Below, piece by piece: positions 44,501 through 56,348 of a stretch of DNA of 64,000 bases. Source of the DNA: Botryosphaeria dothidea. Taxonomy: Eukaryota; Ascomycota; Dothideomycetes; Botryosphaeriales; Botryosphaeriaceae. Each line of letters opens with the position of its first letter. Position 1 is the stretch's first letter. The translations under genes were made by a program, and so were the position numbers. The notes beneath the pieces were generated by a model. It saw only the letters and a list, made by a program, of their open reading frames with translations. It was not told where the DNA came from and made no database searches. The stretch lies in contig WWBZ02000001.1 of the NCBI GenBank assembly GCA_011503125.2, positions 4,092,001-4,156,000 on the forward strand. Reading direction: 5' to 3'.

Positions 44501-45670
44501 GTCCAAGCTGCTCGCAATATGCGCTGGCCTACCAACATCCAATTCCCACGGCTGCTCAAAACCGGGAATGTGGAGGTCCGACACGCTGAATCCGCAAAGA
44601 CCGGCCTTAGGCTTGGATCCCCGGCCAACGGCTCCCTCGTCTCTGATCTCACCACCCGCACCAGTAGCAGCACCGGGGTAAGGAGAGACGGCAGTAGGGT
44701 GGTTATGGGTCTCAACCTTGGCCAGAAAGTGCACAATCTCCCTTGTCTGCACCCACTCCCCGGTTGCGTTGTTAGGAGCCCACAAGCTAGCATTGTCGCC
44801 CTCCAAAACTGCCGCATTATCACTATACGCGCTGACAGTGTATCTCGGGTTCTTCTTGTGCGTGTTCTTAATCATGCCAAAAAGGCTCATGGGCTTCTTC
44901 ACGCCATCGATTGTCCAATCCGCGTTGAACTGCTTGTGCCTGCAGTGCTCCGAGTTGACCTGAGCGAACATGAACAGCTCCACATCCACGGGGCCTCTCT
45001 TCAGGTGCTCGGAGTATGCCTCCACCAGGTAGTCCATCTCGGCATCGTCCAGCGCCAATCCCAGCTCCCGGTTCGCCTTCTGCAGCGCCTCCTTAGGCGT
45101 GCTGCCCTCGGCTTGCAGATCGACGCTCGTCGCGGGCGCGGGCTCATGTTCTCCAAAAGTGTAATTCAGATTCGGCTGAGACCTGCTGATCGTCTGGGTC
45201 ATGCGGTCGTGGAGGAGGTCTGGGTGGGGGATCTCGTTGGCGGAGGGCCGCTTATCCTCGGGGAAGGTAGCAGCAATGACCATACCGCGCTCGACGCGCT
45301 TCACCGACTCCTGGAGGCCGCATACATGGGCAATACCGGTAGCCTGGGTACTCCATGGCGAAATGGTGCCAGGGCGGGGGGAAACGTAGAATAGAGCGGT
45401 GTTCTGGTCGCGAGGCTCGCCGTTGCGGGTGAGGGCGTCAAGGATGGTTTGGTAGAGATGGTCGTCGGCGCGTGGGACGTCGCCGTAGTACAGCAACTGC
45501 TCGAGGGTCTTCAATTGGTCGCTCTCCAGCTCACCGGTGGGGTTGACAAAGTGAAGCCAAATGGCGCGCACTTCCTCCGCGCCCAATTCCTGCGCGAGCT
45601 TCGCACAGCGGAAGTCGGAGAAGGCAGAGGAACCTGGAATAACCAGGTAGGGGTCTTGCGTCGCAGCCAT
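41549..45670 (-). CDS. ADE6: Phosphoribosylformylglycinamidine (FGAM) synthase
   Basis: Single-exon 1373-residue enzyme of de novo purine synthesis, converting FGAR, ATP and glutamine to FGAM in the cytosol. The length matches the large fungal/eukaryotic single-chain type. From the N-terminus: FGARAT N-terminal domain; linker with [12 protein letters not shown]; first AIRS-like domain with [10 protein letters not shown] and [17 protein letters not shown]; second AIRS-like domain with [10 protein letters not shown] and YHDRSDGG; and a C-terminal class I glutaminase with the nucleophile in GVCNGCQF (Cys about 1202) and MPHPER (His about 1334, Glu about 1336). No catalytic change is visible. Start [18 protein letters not shown] at 45670. 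Long plus-strand open frames across it are antisense shadows. Confidence 0.97.
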   Translation of the reverse strand: MAATQDPYLVIPGSSAFSDFRCAKLAQELGAEEVRAIWLHFVNPTGELESDQLKTLEQLLYYGDVPRADDHLYQTILDALTRNGEPRDQNTALFYVSPRPGTISPWSTQATGIAHVCGLQESVKRVERGMVIAATFPEDKRPSANEIPHPDLLHDRMTQTISRSQPNLNYTFGEHEPAPATSVDLQAEGSTPKEALQKANRELGLALDDAEMDYLVEAYSEHLKRGPVDVELFMFAQVNSEHCRHKQFNADWTIDGVKKPMSLFGMIKNTHKKNPRYTVSAYSDNAAVLEGDNASLWAPNNATGEWVQTREIVHFLAKVETHNHPTAVSPYPGAATGAGGEIRDEGAVGRGSKPKAGLCGFSVSDLHIPGFEQPWELDVGRPAHIASSLDIMLEAPIGSAAFNNEFGRPCTTGYFRTLTTKIPVNEKDSEVRGYHKPIMIAGGVGTIRPQFALKDPELVTPGDHLIVLGGPAMLIGLGGGAASSVQSGEGSVELDFASVQRGNAEVQRRAQEVINTCTSLGLQNPIKFIHDVGAGGLSNALPELVHDSGLGATFELREVDNADKGMSPLQIWCCEAQERYVLAVGPDGLDQFKRICKRERCGFSVVGEATGERSSHNNQLILMDRDSPEYPKPIDLPMSVLFGKPPKMSRVVDSRKLKLPVFDTSLTSYISDVDSEGFFSEAVSRVLSLPSVGSKSFLITIGDRTVGGLTVRDQIVGPWQTPVADVSVTATSLLPGVKTGEAMSMGERPNIALISAAASARMSVAESLMNLAAASIPERLSRVRLSANWMAASSHAGEGAALYEAVEAIGMDLCPKLGVSIPVGKDSMSMKMKWQDPASKEGKEVTAPLSLVISAFAPVDLIDRTWTPALQRLEDVGETILLFVDLAQGKKAMGGSAVAQVFGQVGDEAPDVRDADLLRDFYDAVEQLHEAGIVLAYHDRSDGGLFTTLVEMMFAGRCGLEVMLDDLSFSKDTKDMIEALFNEELGAVFQVRKKDEIEFRRCFATCGPPAGMIKKIGRVPVVTKQNLVLTKDARVVYKESRKELQRQWAATSYYMQRLRDNPACADSEYETITDDVDPGLAYNLTFNPRDNILPITTSLTSMVAARPRVAILREEGVNGQAEMAFAFNVAGFSAIDVHMTDILTGRVSLASFAGLAACGGFSYADVLGAGQGWAKSVLLHPEARKEFQTFFERKDTFALGVCNGCQFLSRVKELIPGCQSWPTFERNLSEQYEARVCMVEVQDPPATPTTPQSVFLHGMHGSMLPIVVAHGEGRATFAAQSSPEQLQNDGLIAMRYVDNYKRPTERYPFNPNGSPNGITGVRSPDGRVLAMMPHPERTILKDVTSWAPKEMQEQWGEFGPWVRMFKSARRWVG

Positions 45671-46544
45671 CTTTCAGGCGGCGACTATATACGCGTGGCG
45701 GCGTTTGGCGTAGGACCGTGGGGTGAAGGGTTCACGGCATAGAAAAAGTTCGGAGGCAAGAGCTTGAAGAAGTAAAGTTCGTGGTGGGGGCGGGGGTCTT
45801 TGATCGGCCCGGTCTTTCATGCCAAGCGCTGCCCATTTTCATGCACCGTCACCGCGGCATCACGCTGGAAACTCGAGTGCACATTCCACATAGCTAGCTC
45901 TGCCCGTCCCCTTTGCTACGCGTAGGTGCATCCGTAAACAGCGCGTGGATCTTCCGTTTCAGCGCCTTCGGACGTCAATCAGTCGTCCACCAATGAACGT
46001 CGAGTCGAATGTAAATCCAGCCCGCAATCGGCATCATCGGCAATCCCACCGTCACCGCCCGTTGCTATGCCTCTGAGATATCTCATGACATTTCTCAAAT
46101 AGGAAGTCTCTCTGGAGCAGGAGTCTCAGCTTGTCGGTGGGCCGCAATCTATGCGAGACAAGCGCTCCTCGATCTATCATCGTGAAGAATGTGCCAAAGC
46201 GCGGAAAAAACAGTTATATGTAGATAGGCATTGAAGGTGGACGGCCAGGATGATCGCAAGGCTGAGCAAGAAATCCAGGACGGTGCGGCACAGAGTTTTT
46301 GACAGCTGTACATTTGCCTCGAAGCAGCGCAAGAAAGAAACGACTATTGTACGCGCACAACGTCTCCATGCCGGGTGATGATGATACAAGTCGCCCTCCT
46401 CGCACTTTTTCCGCCCTGCCTACTGCCTGCCAACCGCTCGACAGAAGCCCTTTGATCCCGCGCTCTTGTTCTCCCTCACACCCAACCCACAGGGCCGACC
46501 ATCATTCAACCGGATTTGCTCTAAAGAGGGAATTTAGAATCCGT
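45671..46544. promoter_or_regulatory. Upstream region of FGAM synthase, 3' flank of COX subunit Va gene
   Basis: 874 bp. It contains no supported gene. I did not see a clear Bas1/Pho2-type TGACTC element. Confidence 0.4.
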
Positions 46545-47422
46545 CTACTGCGTCTCGGGGTAGAGCGACTCCTTAAGAGCAACACCGAGCTCTTCCCGGA
46601 GAGGCTCCAGCTCCTTCAGGTACTCCTCGTACTGGCCCTTGTTCTCAACCTTCGCCTTGATGCCTATGACGCGAGATCAGCTTGATTCTCCTATCGCTAA
46701 CCCAATCACCATCGCAGCAGCCTTGTGAGAACGCTCTTGACGTTGGACGAAGACTTCGGCGGCGGAGGGCGGAATGACGGCAACGCACCCTCGAAGATCC
46801 TGACGGCAGTGGGGTAATCGTTGACGCGCCTGGCAGCCTTGAGGGCGGCGGTGATGACGGAGGTGGAGGGAACGAGATCGTAGGCGAAGGCGTTGTTCAG
46901 GTTGCGCTATCCATCGAAGTCGCCGTCAGCTTTCGCGTTTTTGCGCGTCATTGTGAGGGGGCTGGTCGTCGATGGGGTCGGCGACCTGGCCCGCACAGGC
47001 CGAGTATCACCGCGGATCAAGGGAAAGCAGGCAGGACATACCTGAAGCTCGAAAACATCCTGAACAGCATCGAACTCCTTTTCGTACCTGTCAATGGCCG
47101 CAATTCACGTCAGCTCGAGGATCGTAGTGGGTCCTGCGGATGCGACGGGCGCGCAGCTTGCGGTACGGTGACAGCACGGCAGAGCCTGCAGAGACCCTCT
47201 CGTAGCGGCAGCGCAGCCATTGGCGTCTTAGAGGGCCCGCGATTCGGTCGTTTCGTACCTGGCAGTGAACTCCTCGAAGCTCTCCTCGTGGTGGTCGTCG
47301 GAGGACCTCCGGACGGTGGTGCTGAAGCTCTTGGGGAAGCGCACAGCAGAGACGGGCGCAGCGGTGCGGACGAAGGTCGGGCGGCTGGCGCGAGCCGCGA
47401 CGCGGAAGATGCTAGCGGACAT
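46545..47422 (-). CDS. COX6: Cytochrome c oxidase subunit Va (yeast Cox6)
   Basis: 148-residue nuclear subunit of mitochondrial complex IV, on the matrix side. Four exons: 47422-47259, 47087-47042, 46906-46789, 46663-46545. The leader MSASIFRVAARASRPTF ... RFPKSFSTTVRR is a typical cleavable presequence. Mature motifs across the joins: FEEFTARYEKEFDAVQDVFELQ|RNLNNAFAYDLVPSTSVI, AARRVNDYPTAVRIFEG|IKAKVENKGQYEEYLKELEPLREELGVALKESLYP. Introns are long for this fungus (171, 135 and 125 bp). Exon 1 ends before GTACGAAA and exon 2 begins with the same eight bases, so donor and acceptor carry a duplicated word. Short exon 2 (46 bp) is easy to miss by automatic annotation. Confidence 0.93.
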
Positions 47423-48215
47423 TATATAGGCCGGGGGGGAGTGGGCTGGAAATGTGATGCAGGAAAGGTGTGGGTGCGTGCTGCGGAGATGCGAGGGTTT
47501 GAGCTGTTTAACGCAAGTTGCAGCGAGATACGTTGGTGGTGTGAGTACCGGCCCTACGGCTTAACCTAGCCTCAATTTCGCTCCAACAAAATCACGTGCA
47601 GCGCCCATCGATGCGAATTGCAGCGACCGAGTTCCTCCTGACTCATGCTGCTGACACGTCCGCTCACCCCGGTATTGGTGCCAGTGCCATTGGATATCTC
47701 CATCGTGGTGCCACCTTCCCGGGACGCTTTGCAGCCTCAACAATCTGCACCATGTGCGAGCGAACCAATTATGCATTATCCACCGCAGTATCTAAGACGC
47801 CCATCTCCACGTCCTCTCCATGCTATACAATACATCTATGCTACTCATTCATACATAACGAAGGGTGTGTGTTCTTATTACAATGCTGCTAATGCCATGC
47901 CGCCGTCTACGCGAGGCTGCTCGCACCCTCTCAATCAGCACAGAAAACAAAACGCCCCAAAAGCCAATCACCACTTTGAGCAGCCCCGCGATGTCTTTTG
48001 ATCCGGGATACCTTCCAAGAAACCGGAAACCAAGGGTTCTAAAAGTCGTATCCATGCCCGCCCGCCCATCATGCTCCTCTCTATGCGAAGAGTTTTGTTG
48101 TCAAAATAGCGCCGCAGCTGCCCATTCCGTTCCCTAATCTTTGTGCCTAAAGAATCCAAAAGGTTCGACGCATGAACGTAAGTGCGCGGCCAGGCGCTAG
48201 GGAGTAGTTGTGCGC
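47423..48215. promoter_or_regulatory. COX6 promoter and elongase 3' flank
   Basis: 793 bp, no supported gene. The region just upstream of the COX6 start reads C/T-rich on the coding strand with a TATATA word at about 47423-47428. Confidence 0.45.
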
Positions 48216-49417
48216 TTATGCCTTGCGCGAACGCGTCACCCTGCCGTTCGGGGTGGCGGCAGCAGCGGGTGAGGAGTAGCCGTTGGCGAGCGATTGCGAC
48301 GCACCGCTGAGACGGCGGCGGACAGCACCGACAGTGGGAACCTTCTCGTCCTTCATTTCGACCAGAGCGCTCTTGGCACGGCCACGGCCCTTGGGAACCG
48401 GCTTCTTGTATGTAGCAATGTAGAACAGGATGAAGAGGAACAGGTACGAGGTGAGAATCGCAATGCCAGCGAAGGCCGCGAATTCCTCGCCCGCGCACCT
48501 GCCGGCGTTGGGGAGCCAAGGGAAGTAGGTGGAAGTGAAGTAGGTCCAGGACGCGAAGTAGACAAAGCCTGAACACAGAATTAGACACGCAGGTGCATTT
48601 GACACGGAAACGCTTACCAAGATCCAGGACGAATTGGATGATTTGCATGATCGTAATGTACTTCTTCCACCAGATCCTGATGCCACGCGCGCTCTGGAAG
48701 TAGTACCAGTACATGACCACGTGGACGGTCAAGTTCAGGGTGATGGGAACCCAAGACACGGAGGTATGGCCAATCAGCTGGGTGTAGCAGAGGAGGGCGG
48801 TCGCGCCATGGTGGTAGGTGTGGAGGAAGGCTGTGATGGTCAGCTTATGCATGATTGGGCGCTGCCTGGGGATACAGACTCAATGGCTTCTTCTTCAAGA
48901 AGAGGAACACGGTGTCGATGAACTCGAGGTACTTAGTGAGGTAGTTGAGCTATGCAGAAAATTAGCAACCCTCACCGCAACATGAGCAGGATGCACGGAA
49001 ACCCACATAGTACAGGATAACCAACTTGTCGGTCCAGCCACCTTCAATATCGCAAATGGCATGGAAGACGCCGTTGCGCACGAGCTCAGGGATCAACTGC
49101 TCCAAGAACAGCACCAGCAAAACTCCGCTGATGGCCGTCAGGTAGAAGTTGTGGATCTTGAACAAGCCATTGAGCTTCAGCGCGGGGTAGTTCTTCATGA
49201 CCTCGCGGCCTCCGAATATAAGGACGTAGTAAGAGACGAGCATGATGGCGCAGGACTGCAGGGTAGACAAGGGTGTCTCGCCCTGGTGGAAGCGGAAGTC
49301 CTGCGGCTTGTAGCCCTTGACCGTCTCGAAGGCCTTTTCGAAAATAGGCCACAGCTGAATACCGAAAGGCCGATCGAGGGTCGGCGCGCCGACTTGGATC
49401 CAGTCTGGCTTCGACAT
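48216..49417 (-). CDS. ELO-family very-long-chain fatty acid elongase
   Basis: 348-residue ER membrane 3-ketoacyl-CoA synthase (ELO family). Exons 49417-49007, 48949-48880, 48830-48618, 48568-48216. Introns: 48950-49006 (GTGGGT..ATAG), 48831-48879 (GTCTGT, AGCTGAC branch, ACAG), 48569-48617 (GTAAGC..TTCAG). Conserved blocks: [23 protein letters not shown], the histidine box HTYHHGAT formed just after the third exon begins, and [13 protein letters not shown]. Five to seven hydrophobic stretches are visible. The C-terminus is basic (RVTRSRKA), with a dilysine-like ER context earlier ([12 protein letters not shown]). Yeast has three paralogues; sequence alone does not tell which chain length this one makes. 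Confidence 0.93.
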
Positions 49418-50984
49418 GGCGGTAGATGGTGCTTGTAAGACGCGTGGGTGCGAAAGATGCGCGCGCAGCGAGTTGAGAGTTAAAAGTCGCGGCTGGAGAT
49501 GTTTCGAGGGAACCGCGGGGGTCGGACTTGCTGGATCTTATGCGCAACACCTGCAGCGACGACCGGCCTTGCTCGCGACTCTGGGCAAGCAAGCAGACGG
49601 CAAAGGAAAGACGTGGTAGAGGATAAGAAACTTTGCTGCGGAGAAACTGAATGCTGACGTTGCGGCTGAGTCGCGCGGTTTAAGGGGCCCGTCGGAAATT
49701 GTGAGAGCGGCGCCGACCAACAAACAGCAACCCGGCAAGCCGGCGCGTCTTCAACGCTTTTCTCTCTCCGCCCCCAGTCCAGTGTACGCTCGACGACCCG
49801 GTGGTCATTGCGTTGCGCATCGTGACATGTGCATTCTTGGCGCCTCCCGCTTTGCGCCTCGGTTCCTAGCCAATTCCGCGACAATTCCACCACCTACTCG
49901 GCCGAGGACGCATTCTGATTGATTTACGCCACCAAATTGGCGAGCTCGCTACTTGCTATCCTTTAAAGCATCCGCCGGCTTTCGCACGTTACAATCATCT
50001 TGGCACGGTACAAACTGTCAAGCGACCATCTGTGATTCCTAGCATGGCATAGCGTGAAGATTTGGCAGATGCAGGAGCTACCACCGGATCTTCCACCCCG
50101 CCGCAGCCCGAGCCGCCCGGATGCAAGCGGCTCTGCCAAACCTTCCCATGCAGTGATCACATCATCGCGATGTTGTACCGAGGGATAACCTCTATAAGAT
50201 CGTGCTTCACCAATGAACCAAAAGCCTTCTGCTACTTCGGACTCACGTCATGTGCAGAAGCCAAATACCAATCAGCATAATGTCACGCCTGCCTCAGGCC
50301 GGATCCCATGATTTCCGAAAGAGGCAATGTTGTTGCGAACGCTAAAGGCCGGAACGCACGGGGAAGCGACACCCGCGCTATTGGCAGATTGCAATACATA
50401 GGGCTCAGGCTCGCAACTCATTTCCAACACCCTGCAATCCGCAAACAGCAGTCTTATTAAGCGCGGTGCATTGATTGCTTTTCTTATGTATCGACGAAAA
50501 CTGCCCCGTCTAACACAGCCAAACACACACGATCCAGCGTCAATCAGAGCCCTCATTCGACCCTGCTGGCCCTCCACAACCAGCAGGCGTTGCCGCGTTT
50601 TGTAAATAAGGGAAACGCCAAATTAATCAACACTGCGAGAAACGGGCAATAGGTAGGAGAAGTGACAGGAACACAAGGTTGATGATAAAGAGGAGAAACG
50701 CTCCAGAACCCACGAATGATAAAAAGGTGTGCATCCCCCAACCATGACTCGAGCAGATGCAGCGAAAACAGAAAAGAATCGAAAAGAACTCCTCTACTGG
50801 ACAGCAGATGAACGGAGCCATCCGTCCAATTCCCCAAGCCATCGCCAGAGTACAGTTTCCATCCGCAAAACATTGTGTATGCCGCAATGGGTCGAGCCGA
50901 GTCCAGACACGACCAACCCTAGACCCTGGACAACCCAGGATCTCCGAAGAGAAAAATACAAATAGTCGCCATAATGCGCCACCC
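49418..50984. other. Intergenic, elongase promoter and B56 gene 3' flank
   Basis: 1.6 kb between two minus-strand genes. Several 65-156 codon frames on both strands overlap one another without domains. Nothing is supported as a gene. Confidence 0.45.
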
Positions 50985-53796
50985 TTAACCAACCTTCTTG
51001 ACGCTGTTGCTGGAGTTTGTGCGCGAATTAGGTGCAGAGCCGCCGGCAGAGTTTGGCCGGCTGTTGCTGCGAGGTCGACCAGACCGCCTGCTTTCATCTG
51101 CCGATGCCGAGTGATGATGACGCCTCTATTTCCAAAGGGCGGTTAGTTGGTCCGTCCCGACCCTCAAGAAAAGAGAGATCACAGAGTCGGTCTGTACATG
51201 ACTTCGCATCCGTACAAGCGCGGCGTAAGAACGGAAAGGTTTTCTAAACTGCTCTAAAGGTGGTGTGTACAAAGCCGTCGTGCGAAGTGAAGAAAAGCGC
51301 TCCAGAAATGCATCGTACTTGAGACAGACTAACGTACCGCGTAGTCCTTGGGCCTCCGCTCCCTGTTAGACATGGCATCGTCTTGGAGCCGCAGGGCCTC
51401 TAACCTCCGTTGGCTGTCCTGGCTCAAGGGGTCCTGGTCGTCCATGCGCATGGGGGATCCGACCTTGGTTCCAGTGGAGGGGAGTGCTGCCTTCGCATCG
51501 ACCGCGCCGCTCTTCCTCGCCGCGGCCAGCTCGGCAAGCTTGTCCCATCTTTGCTTCCGTGCTTGTTCTTCCGACTGCGCATTCTGCTGCTTCTCGGCGT
51601 ATTCGTGGGAGCACTCATCAAACAGCTGCGGATTAACTTCCATGAAAAGCTTCATGGCGTTGTACACCATGCCGTGAATAGTCCTAAAATTGGTAAGTAG
51701 GGGTCAAAATTGCGCGGATTCGCTAGTTGATGATCATACCTATTCCAGTGGCCCTTGGAGTTCTCGTACAGAGGAGCGAACATGATCGGAAGGATAACCT
51801 CGACATTGTCACTGACGAGGTTGCAGAAGTACTCATTGTTCCAGAAATAGAGAGCACGCTCGGCGACCTACAATACGTTAGAACATCAGCAGTATCATAG
51901 GTAAAGGAACACTCGCCTGGAAATGCGGGCTAGCAACAGACTTGGCCAACTGGCTAAACAATGGCTCCTGGACCTTGGCAAACTCGGCGGGATCCATGAC
52001 CTCGAAGATATCTTCGACCTCGTTCAAGAACATTACTTCCTTTGTGCTGTTCACCTTAGGCCAATAGCGGAGGAGGCCGAGCACAACCTGGGAAGTGATC
52101 AGCCGAATTTCCACTTAAATGAGTACGGACACGTAACAAACCTCCTCGGTCAGCGCAGCATCCTTCTCCAAAAATTGAACAATACAGTAGGCCAACTGCG
52201 GGTGATACATGCTGAGACTCTTCACCTTATGGAGAGGAATCAGTACACGAGTCAGGAACAGCTTATGCTCCTCCTTGAGTGGCAGGGCAAAGCCGTTGAT
52301 AATGGAACCTAGAATTTCCAACAGCTCTGCGATGCCATTGAAGCGCTCGGTCTCGTAAATGAACTGGAAGAAGACGTTGTTGATGGATCTCCGAATGTAG
52401 GATCTGAGGTTGAGGAATTTGCCGTATATCCTGTGAAGCGTGGTCTTGAGGAAATCGCGTTCCCTGGGATCTTCCGAATCGAAGAGCTCGAGAAGCTGAT
52501 TAGTGTTGCGCTGGGTTAGCTCAGGGAGTTCCTAACATTCTTAGTGTTAAATTTCCCTACTTACCTGGAGGACGAAACCGTGGTCGATGTACTGCTTAGC
52601 GATATTGGTGTTGAAATCCTGGCTCTCGATGAAGCGCAAGAAGAACTCGTAGACGACCTGAATATGGGGCCAAGCAACCTCCAGAACGGGCTCGTCTTCC
52701 TCAGGATCGAAGGCCTCACCCTGGGGATTCATCGGCGGGGGAATAGGGCGGAACAGGTTCTTCGCGAACATCTCGACCACACGCGGATACATGCGCTCCG
52801 TGATGACTTGCCTGTTGTTGGCGACGTAGTCAAGCAGCTCATGCAGGGCCAAGCGCTTGATCTCCTTAGACTTCATGTCTCCACTAGCATCGTTGAAGTC
52901 GAAGATGATGTTGCACTGATCAATCTTTTGCATGAACAGATCCTCCCGCTTGTTGGGCGCAACCTCGTGGAAACCAGGGAGCTTTTCCAACTCGCGCTTG
53001 CTCTGATCAGAGATGTCGAAACGCGACGAGTGCTGTCTCTTGGGAGTGCGAATCCCTTCAGCGACATCCTTAGGGGTAGTCTGCAGGCGGTCGAAGAGCA
53101 TCGACTTGCTGCCGGCTTTGGGTGGAAGAAGATCTCCAGGCATAGTTTCAGCGGCTCCCGGCGGGGGTACGTGCTAGGTTAGATCATGTCAGTGAGGTTC
53201 ATTGTCGACGAGCAAGCGGAGGGGGTGGGGCCCAGGACGCAAATGCGCCGCGTCGGGGTTGGTGTGTGGCGGGATGTGAGACATGGATACTCACGGGTGC
53301 ACTGGGGCTGATGACAACACTCGGTGCCAGAGATGAGCCTCCGCGGTTTGGCGTCCCTGGGACTGCGCCAGGCAAGCCGTTTCCTGCACCCTGGGCCAAG
53401 TGAGGCTGACCGCTCATATATTGTGCGCCGGGCGCAAGCGAATTGGGTACACCAGGCTGAGCTGGCTGCGATGGGGCCGGTTGGCCGGTTGATGCGGCGG
53501 CGTTGTCATTCGACGGGAGCGGCTTGTTGATAGGGAGTTGGGTCTGCGAGGAGGTGGGCGTAGCGTGCGCGGAGCCGGCAGGGGAATGGGTGCCCGAGTT
53601 CCCTTGCGACGGGGAAGAAGTGCCCGACTGGTCCTTTTTCTTTGATGTTTTGGAGTCGTGGGCGCGAAGCTTGTCGGTCTGCATGGACTTCAGCAAGGAC
53701 ACGGGTGACGCGGCGCCATGTCGGACGCCGTTGTGGGCGGACAGGGAGGAATTGAAGCTCACTTACCACTCTCTGGCGAAAGCCTTTCATAGTCAT
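50985..53796 (-). CDS. RTS1: PP2A regulatory subunit B56 (Rts1-type)
   Basis: 720-residue B' subunit that targets protein phosphatase 2A. Eight exons: 53796-53767, 53678-53295, 53173-52565, 52495-52142, 52087-51917, 51867-51740, 51683-51338, 51125-50985. Exon 1 codes [10 protein letters not shown]; a Ser/Pro/Gln-rich arm follows, then the HEAT-like B56 core: [109 protein letters not shown]. The intron 51868-51916 has a GC donor (GCGAGT). The last intron (51126-51337, 212 bp) adds [22 protein letters not shown] and ends KKVG. Every junction keeps frame, which strongly supports the model. Confidence 0.9.
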
Positions 53797-54401
53797 GGAG
53801 GCAGGGCGCAGTTGCGCGGCAAGCTGTGTGGGATGGTCTAGGGAAGTAGAAGGAGGTGCGGCGGTTCCAGAAAGCGTTCCAGGTCAAAGGACTCGGAGCG
53901 CGACACTGGCCTCGCCGAAAGCCAGCTGGATTTCGCGACAGAGCGACGGGCGCCGGGAGATGATGTCGGATGCAAGATCAAGGCGAGCCGACGGGCATGG
54001 GGTGAGGCAGACGAGCAGGAGGTGGGTGTTGTCGCTGCGAGTGTTGAGCGGTGGTTGCCAGTGCCTGGCAATGCGATGCGGCCGGCGACAGCAACGCGGG
54101 CGGGAGGACGCCGACGTAGAGCCGAGCGACGTGGATGGCCAGGTTCCGGCAGGCGAGTTGAGAGCGGAGGACTGCTGGATGCGGGCGGCCAGAGGCAGGG
54201 CGTGCGAAGGGACGCGGTGGAAGGCGTGTGCTGGCTCTGTAACGTCGAGGAGGTGACGGACGTGATGTTCAGGCCGCGAGCTTGCTCGGACCCTACGCTA
54301 GCGCGTAGATGACCGCTGTACTGCGGGGCTTCCCATCTTAAATTTAGTCAATCCGACTCTTGCATCCATCAGCCGCGCCTGCACTCCACGCCACTGCCGC
54401 C
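53797..54401. promoter_or_regulatory. Divergent promoter between B56 and TFIIIC genes
   Basis: 605 bp between divergent start codons; G/C-rich, no supported gene. Confidence 0.45.
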
Positions 54402-56348
54402 ATGGACGACGACGATGTCGACCGCCTCTACGACCCGCCCGCGGCGCCGCTCCGCCACCAGCCGCAGTCCCAGGCAGACTCGTCGTCGCCCGCGCTGCTC
54501 GTGCCGCCCGACGCTGTCGTGAGTATCGAGCACCCGTGCATCGTCAAGAACGTTGACAATGGCATCAAGTCGCTGGGCGGTCGCGCCGTGCTGGATAAGG
54601 TACGTGACGCTTCCCCGCCACCCGCCGCGCCCACCTGACCAGCCTAGTTCCTCAACACCAAGGACCGGGACAAGACCGTCGGTGCCTCTCTCCGCCCAGA
54701 CGACCCAATGGCCAAGCCCATCATGTCCAATTTCATTAAGACGCAGAACTTGCTATTGCGCGTCTCAGTGCCTAAACGGACGGGCAGGAAGCGCAAGAGG
54801 GGCTCTGACGACCCGTGGGTCGAAGACGCTGGAGCGAATGACGCTCCCCACGCGGACCCTCAGATCCTCCTCCAAAGCTTACGCGACAACCCTGACAGCT
54901 ACAGCATTCGACCCGTAGGTCTGGCGCATGAAAACCACCGTTTTCGCCAGCTGCCCGACTTCCAATATGCTACCTCAACACTCCCGTTGGCGAATATGCT
55001 GCGCCAGACTTTCCTTCCCTTCCAGTATCCAAAGCTGAAAAGCTTCAAGTTGAGTGATGAGCGCGGTAATCAATCGGAGCCGGATGTTGGCCCTTCCGCC
55101 CAATTCTCCATGGTTGAAGTGCCGTACAACTACTCCTACCGACAAAACCCAGCTGTCAAGATACTGCAAGATGAGCAGGGTCGACAGGTGATGTACAACC
55201 CAACTGCGAGCCGCAAGTTCATCATGCACTCTGTGGAAATTGATGCCGAAAATATCTTGCACGCTTCTCCGGTTCCTCTGCCGCCAGAGGAATCCTTGGA
55301 GCCGCATATCCGCGAAACTATCGCCAATATGCGCAGGCTTCTCGACGAGAGGCCCATAATGACCAAGCGTTATCTCATGAACCATATTGAGGCCCCGACT
55401 GACGATTCAATCCGAAGCTCTTATGCCTACGTTGGCTATTCTTTCAAATCTGGCCCTTGGCGTGACACACTGATCAAGTTTGGAGTCGATCCGCGGAAGG
55501 GCGCGGAGTACCGGCACTATCAGACAGTCATGTTCAAGATTGTAATGCCATCAGAGAAGGATTCGAGCGAAGACCCCAACAAATGGATGGATGCTCGCAA
55601 TGTATGGCGTAGAGAAGGAAAGCCAAAGGAGAAGAACAAGAACACCCACATTTTCGATGGCAAGACTCTCACCCCTGATGGCAAGGTTTGGCAAGCATGC
55701 GATATCACAGATCCACAGCTTCGTAAGATACTCGACACAGAAAACCTACGCTCCGACTGTAACACAAAATCGGATGGCTGGTACCTCAACGGCACCTGGG
55801 CGAAGGTCAAGGTCCTGATGCGCGAAAAGATTGCCATCATAACGAAGGGTGGAACGCCCAAGGACGAGGACTACAGGCGGATCGTCGAGTTTCCAGATCT
55901 CATCACACTTGAGAATCTTGAAGAGACGTCGATTGGTCGGGATTCTACAGTCTCGGAAAAAGAGTCAAAGATGCTTGCCGACATCCGCAACCTGGCCAAA
56001 CAGAACTTCCGTCTTTGGCGCAAGGATCTGGGCGTTCAGAACACCGATGTCGAGATGACGGATGCAAATTTAGTTGATCGACAGTCTCAATTAGGCGCGA
56101 ACAGCCCGACTAGGGATGGAGATGCGGATGATCGACCGGGCCGGCCTGACAAGGACCCCCAGGAAGAGGAAGAGAGCGGTGGTCACAAAGATGAAGATAT
56201 TGAAGAAAATATGGATGACCGCGACTCGGCCGTCATTGTCGGAAGCGAGGATGAGGACTCTGAAGATGACGAAGATGGCGTGGATGATCTGATGGGGCCC
56301 ATGGATGAGGGTGCAGGTAGCGAAGGATCACAGGATGACGATGATTGA
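54402..56348 (+). CDS. TFIIIC subunit tau95 / Sfc1 (GTF3C5-like)
   Basis: 632-residue subunit of the RNA polymerase III factor that binds the A box of tRNA genes. Exons 54402-54599 and 54648-56348; intron GTACGT..CCTAG (48 bp, CTGACC branch). N-terminal arm: PPDAVVSIEHPCIVKNVDNGIKSLGG then FLNTKDRDKTVGASLRPDDPMAKP, the dimerisation part with tau55. Central block: QFSMVEVPYNYSYRQNPAV, RPIMTKRYLMNHI, SSYAYVGYSFKSGPWRDTLIKFGVDPRKG, then SDGWYLNGTWAKVKVLMREKIAI. The C-terminus is a long Asp/Glu-rich tail, usual for this subunit. Start ATG 54402 is the first Met followed by DDDDVDRLYDPP; an ATG-less leader lies upstream. Confidence 0.9.

Noticed and set aside
44279..45394. 371-codon plus-strand open frame
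   Set aside because: It lies antisense inside the FGAM synthase gene, whose frame is conserved over its full length; other long plus-strand frames there (42257-43477) are shadows too.
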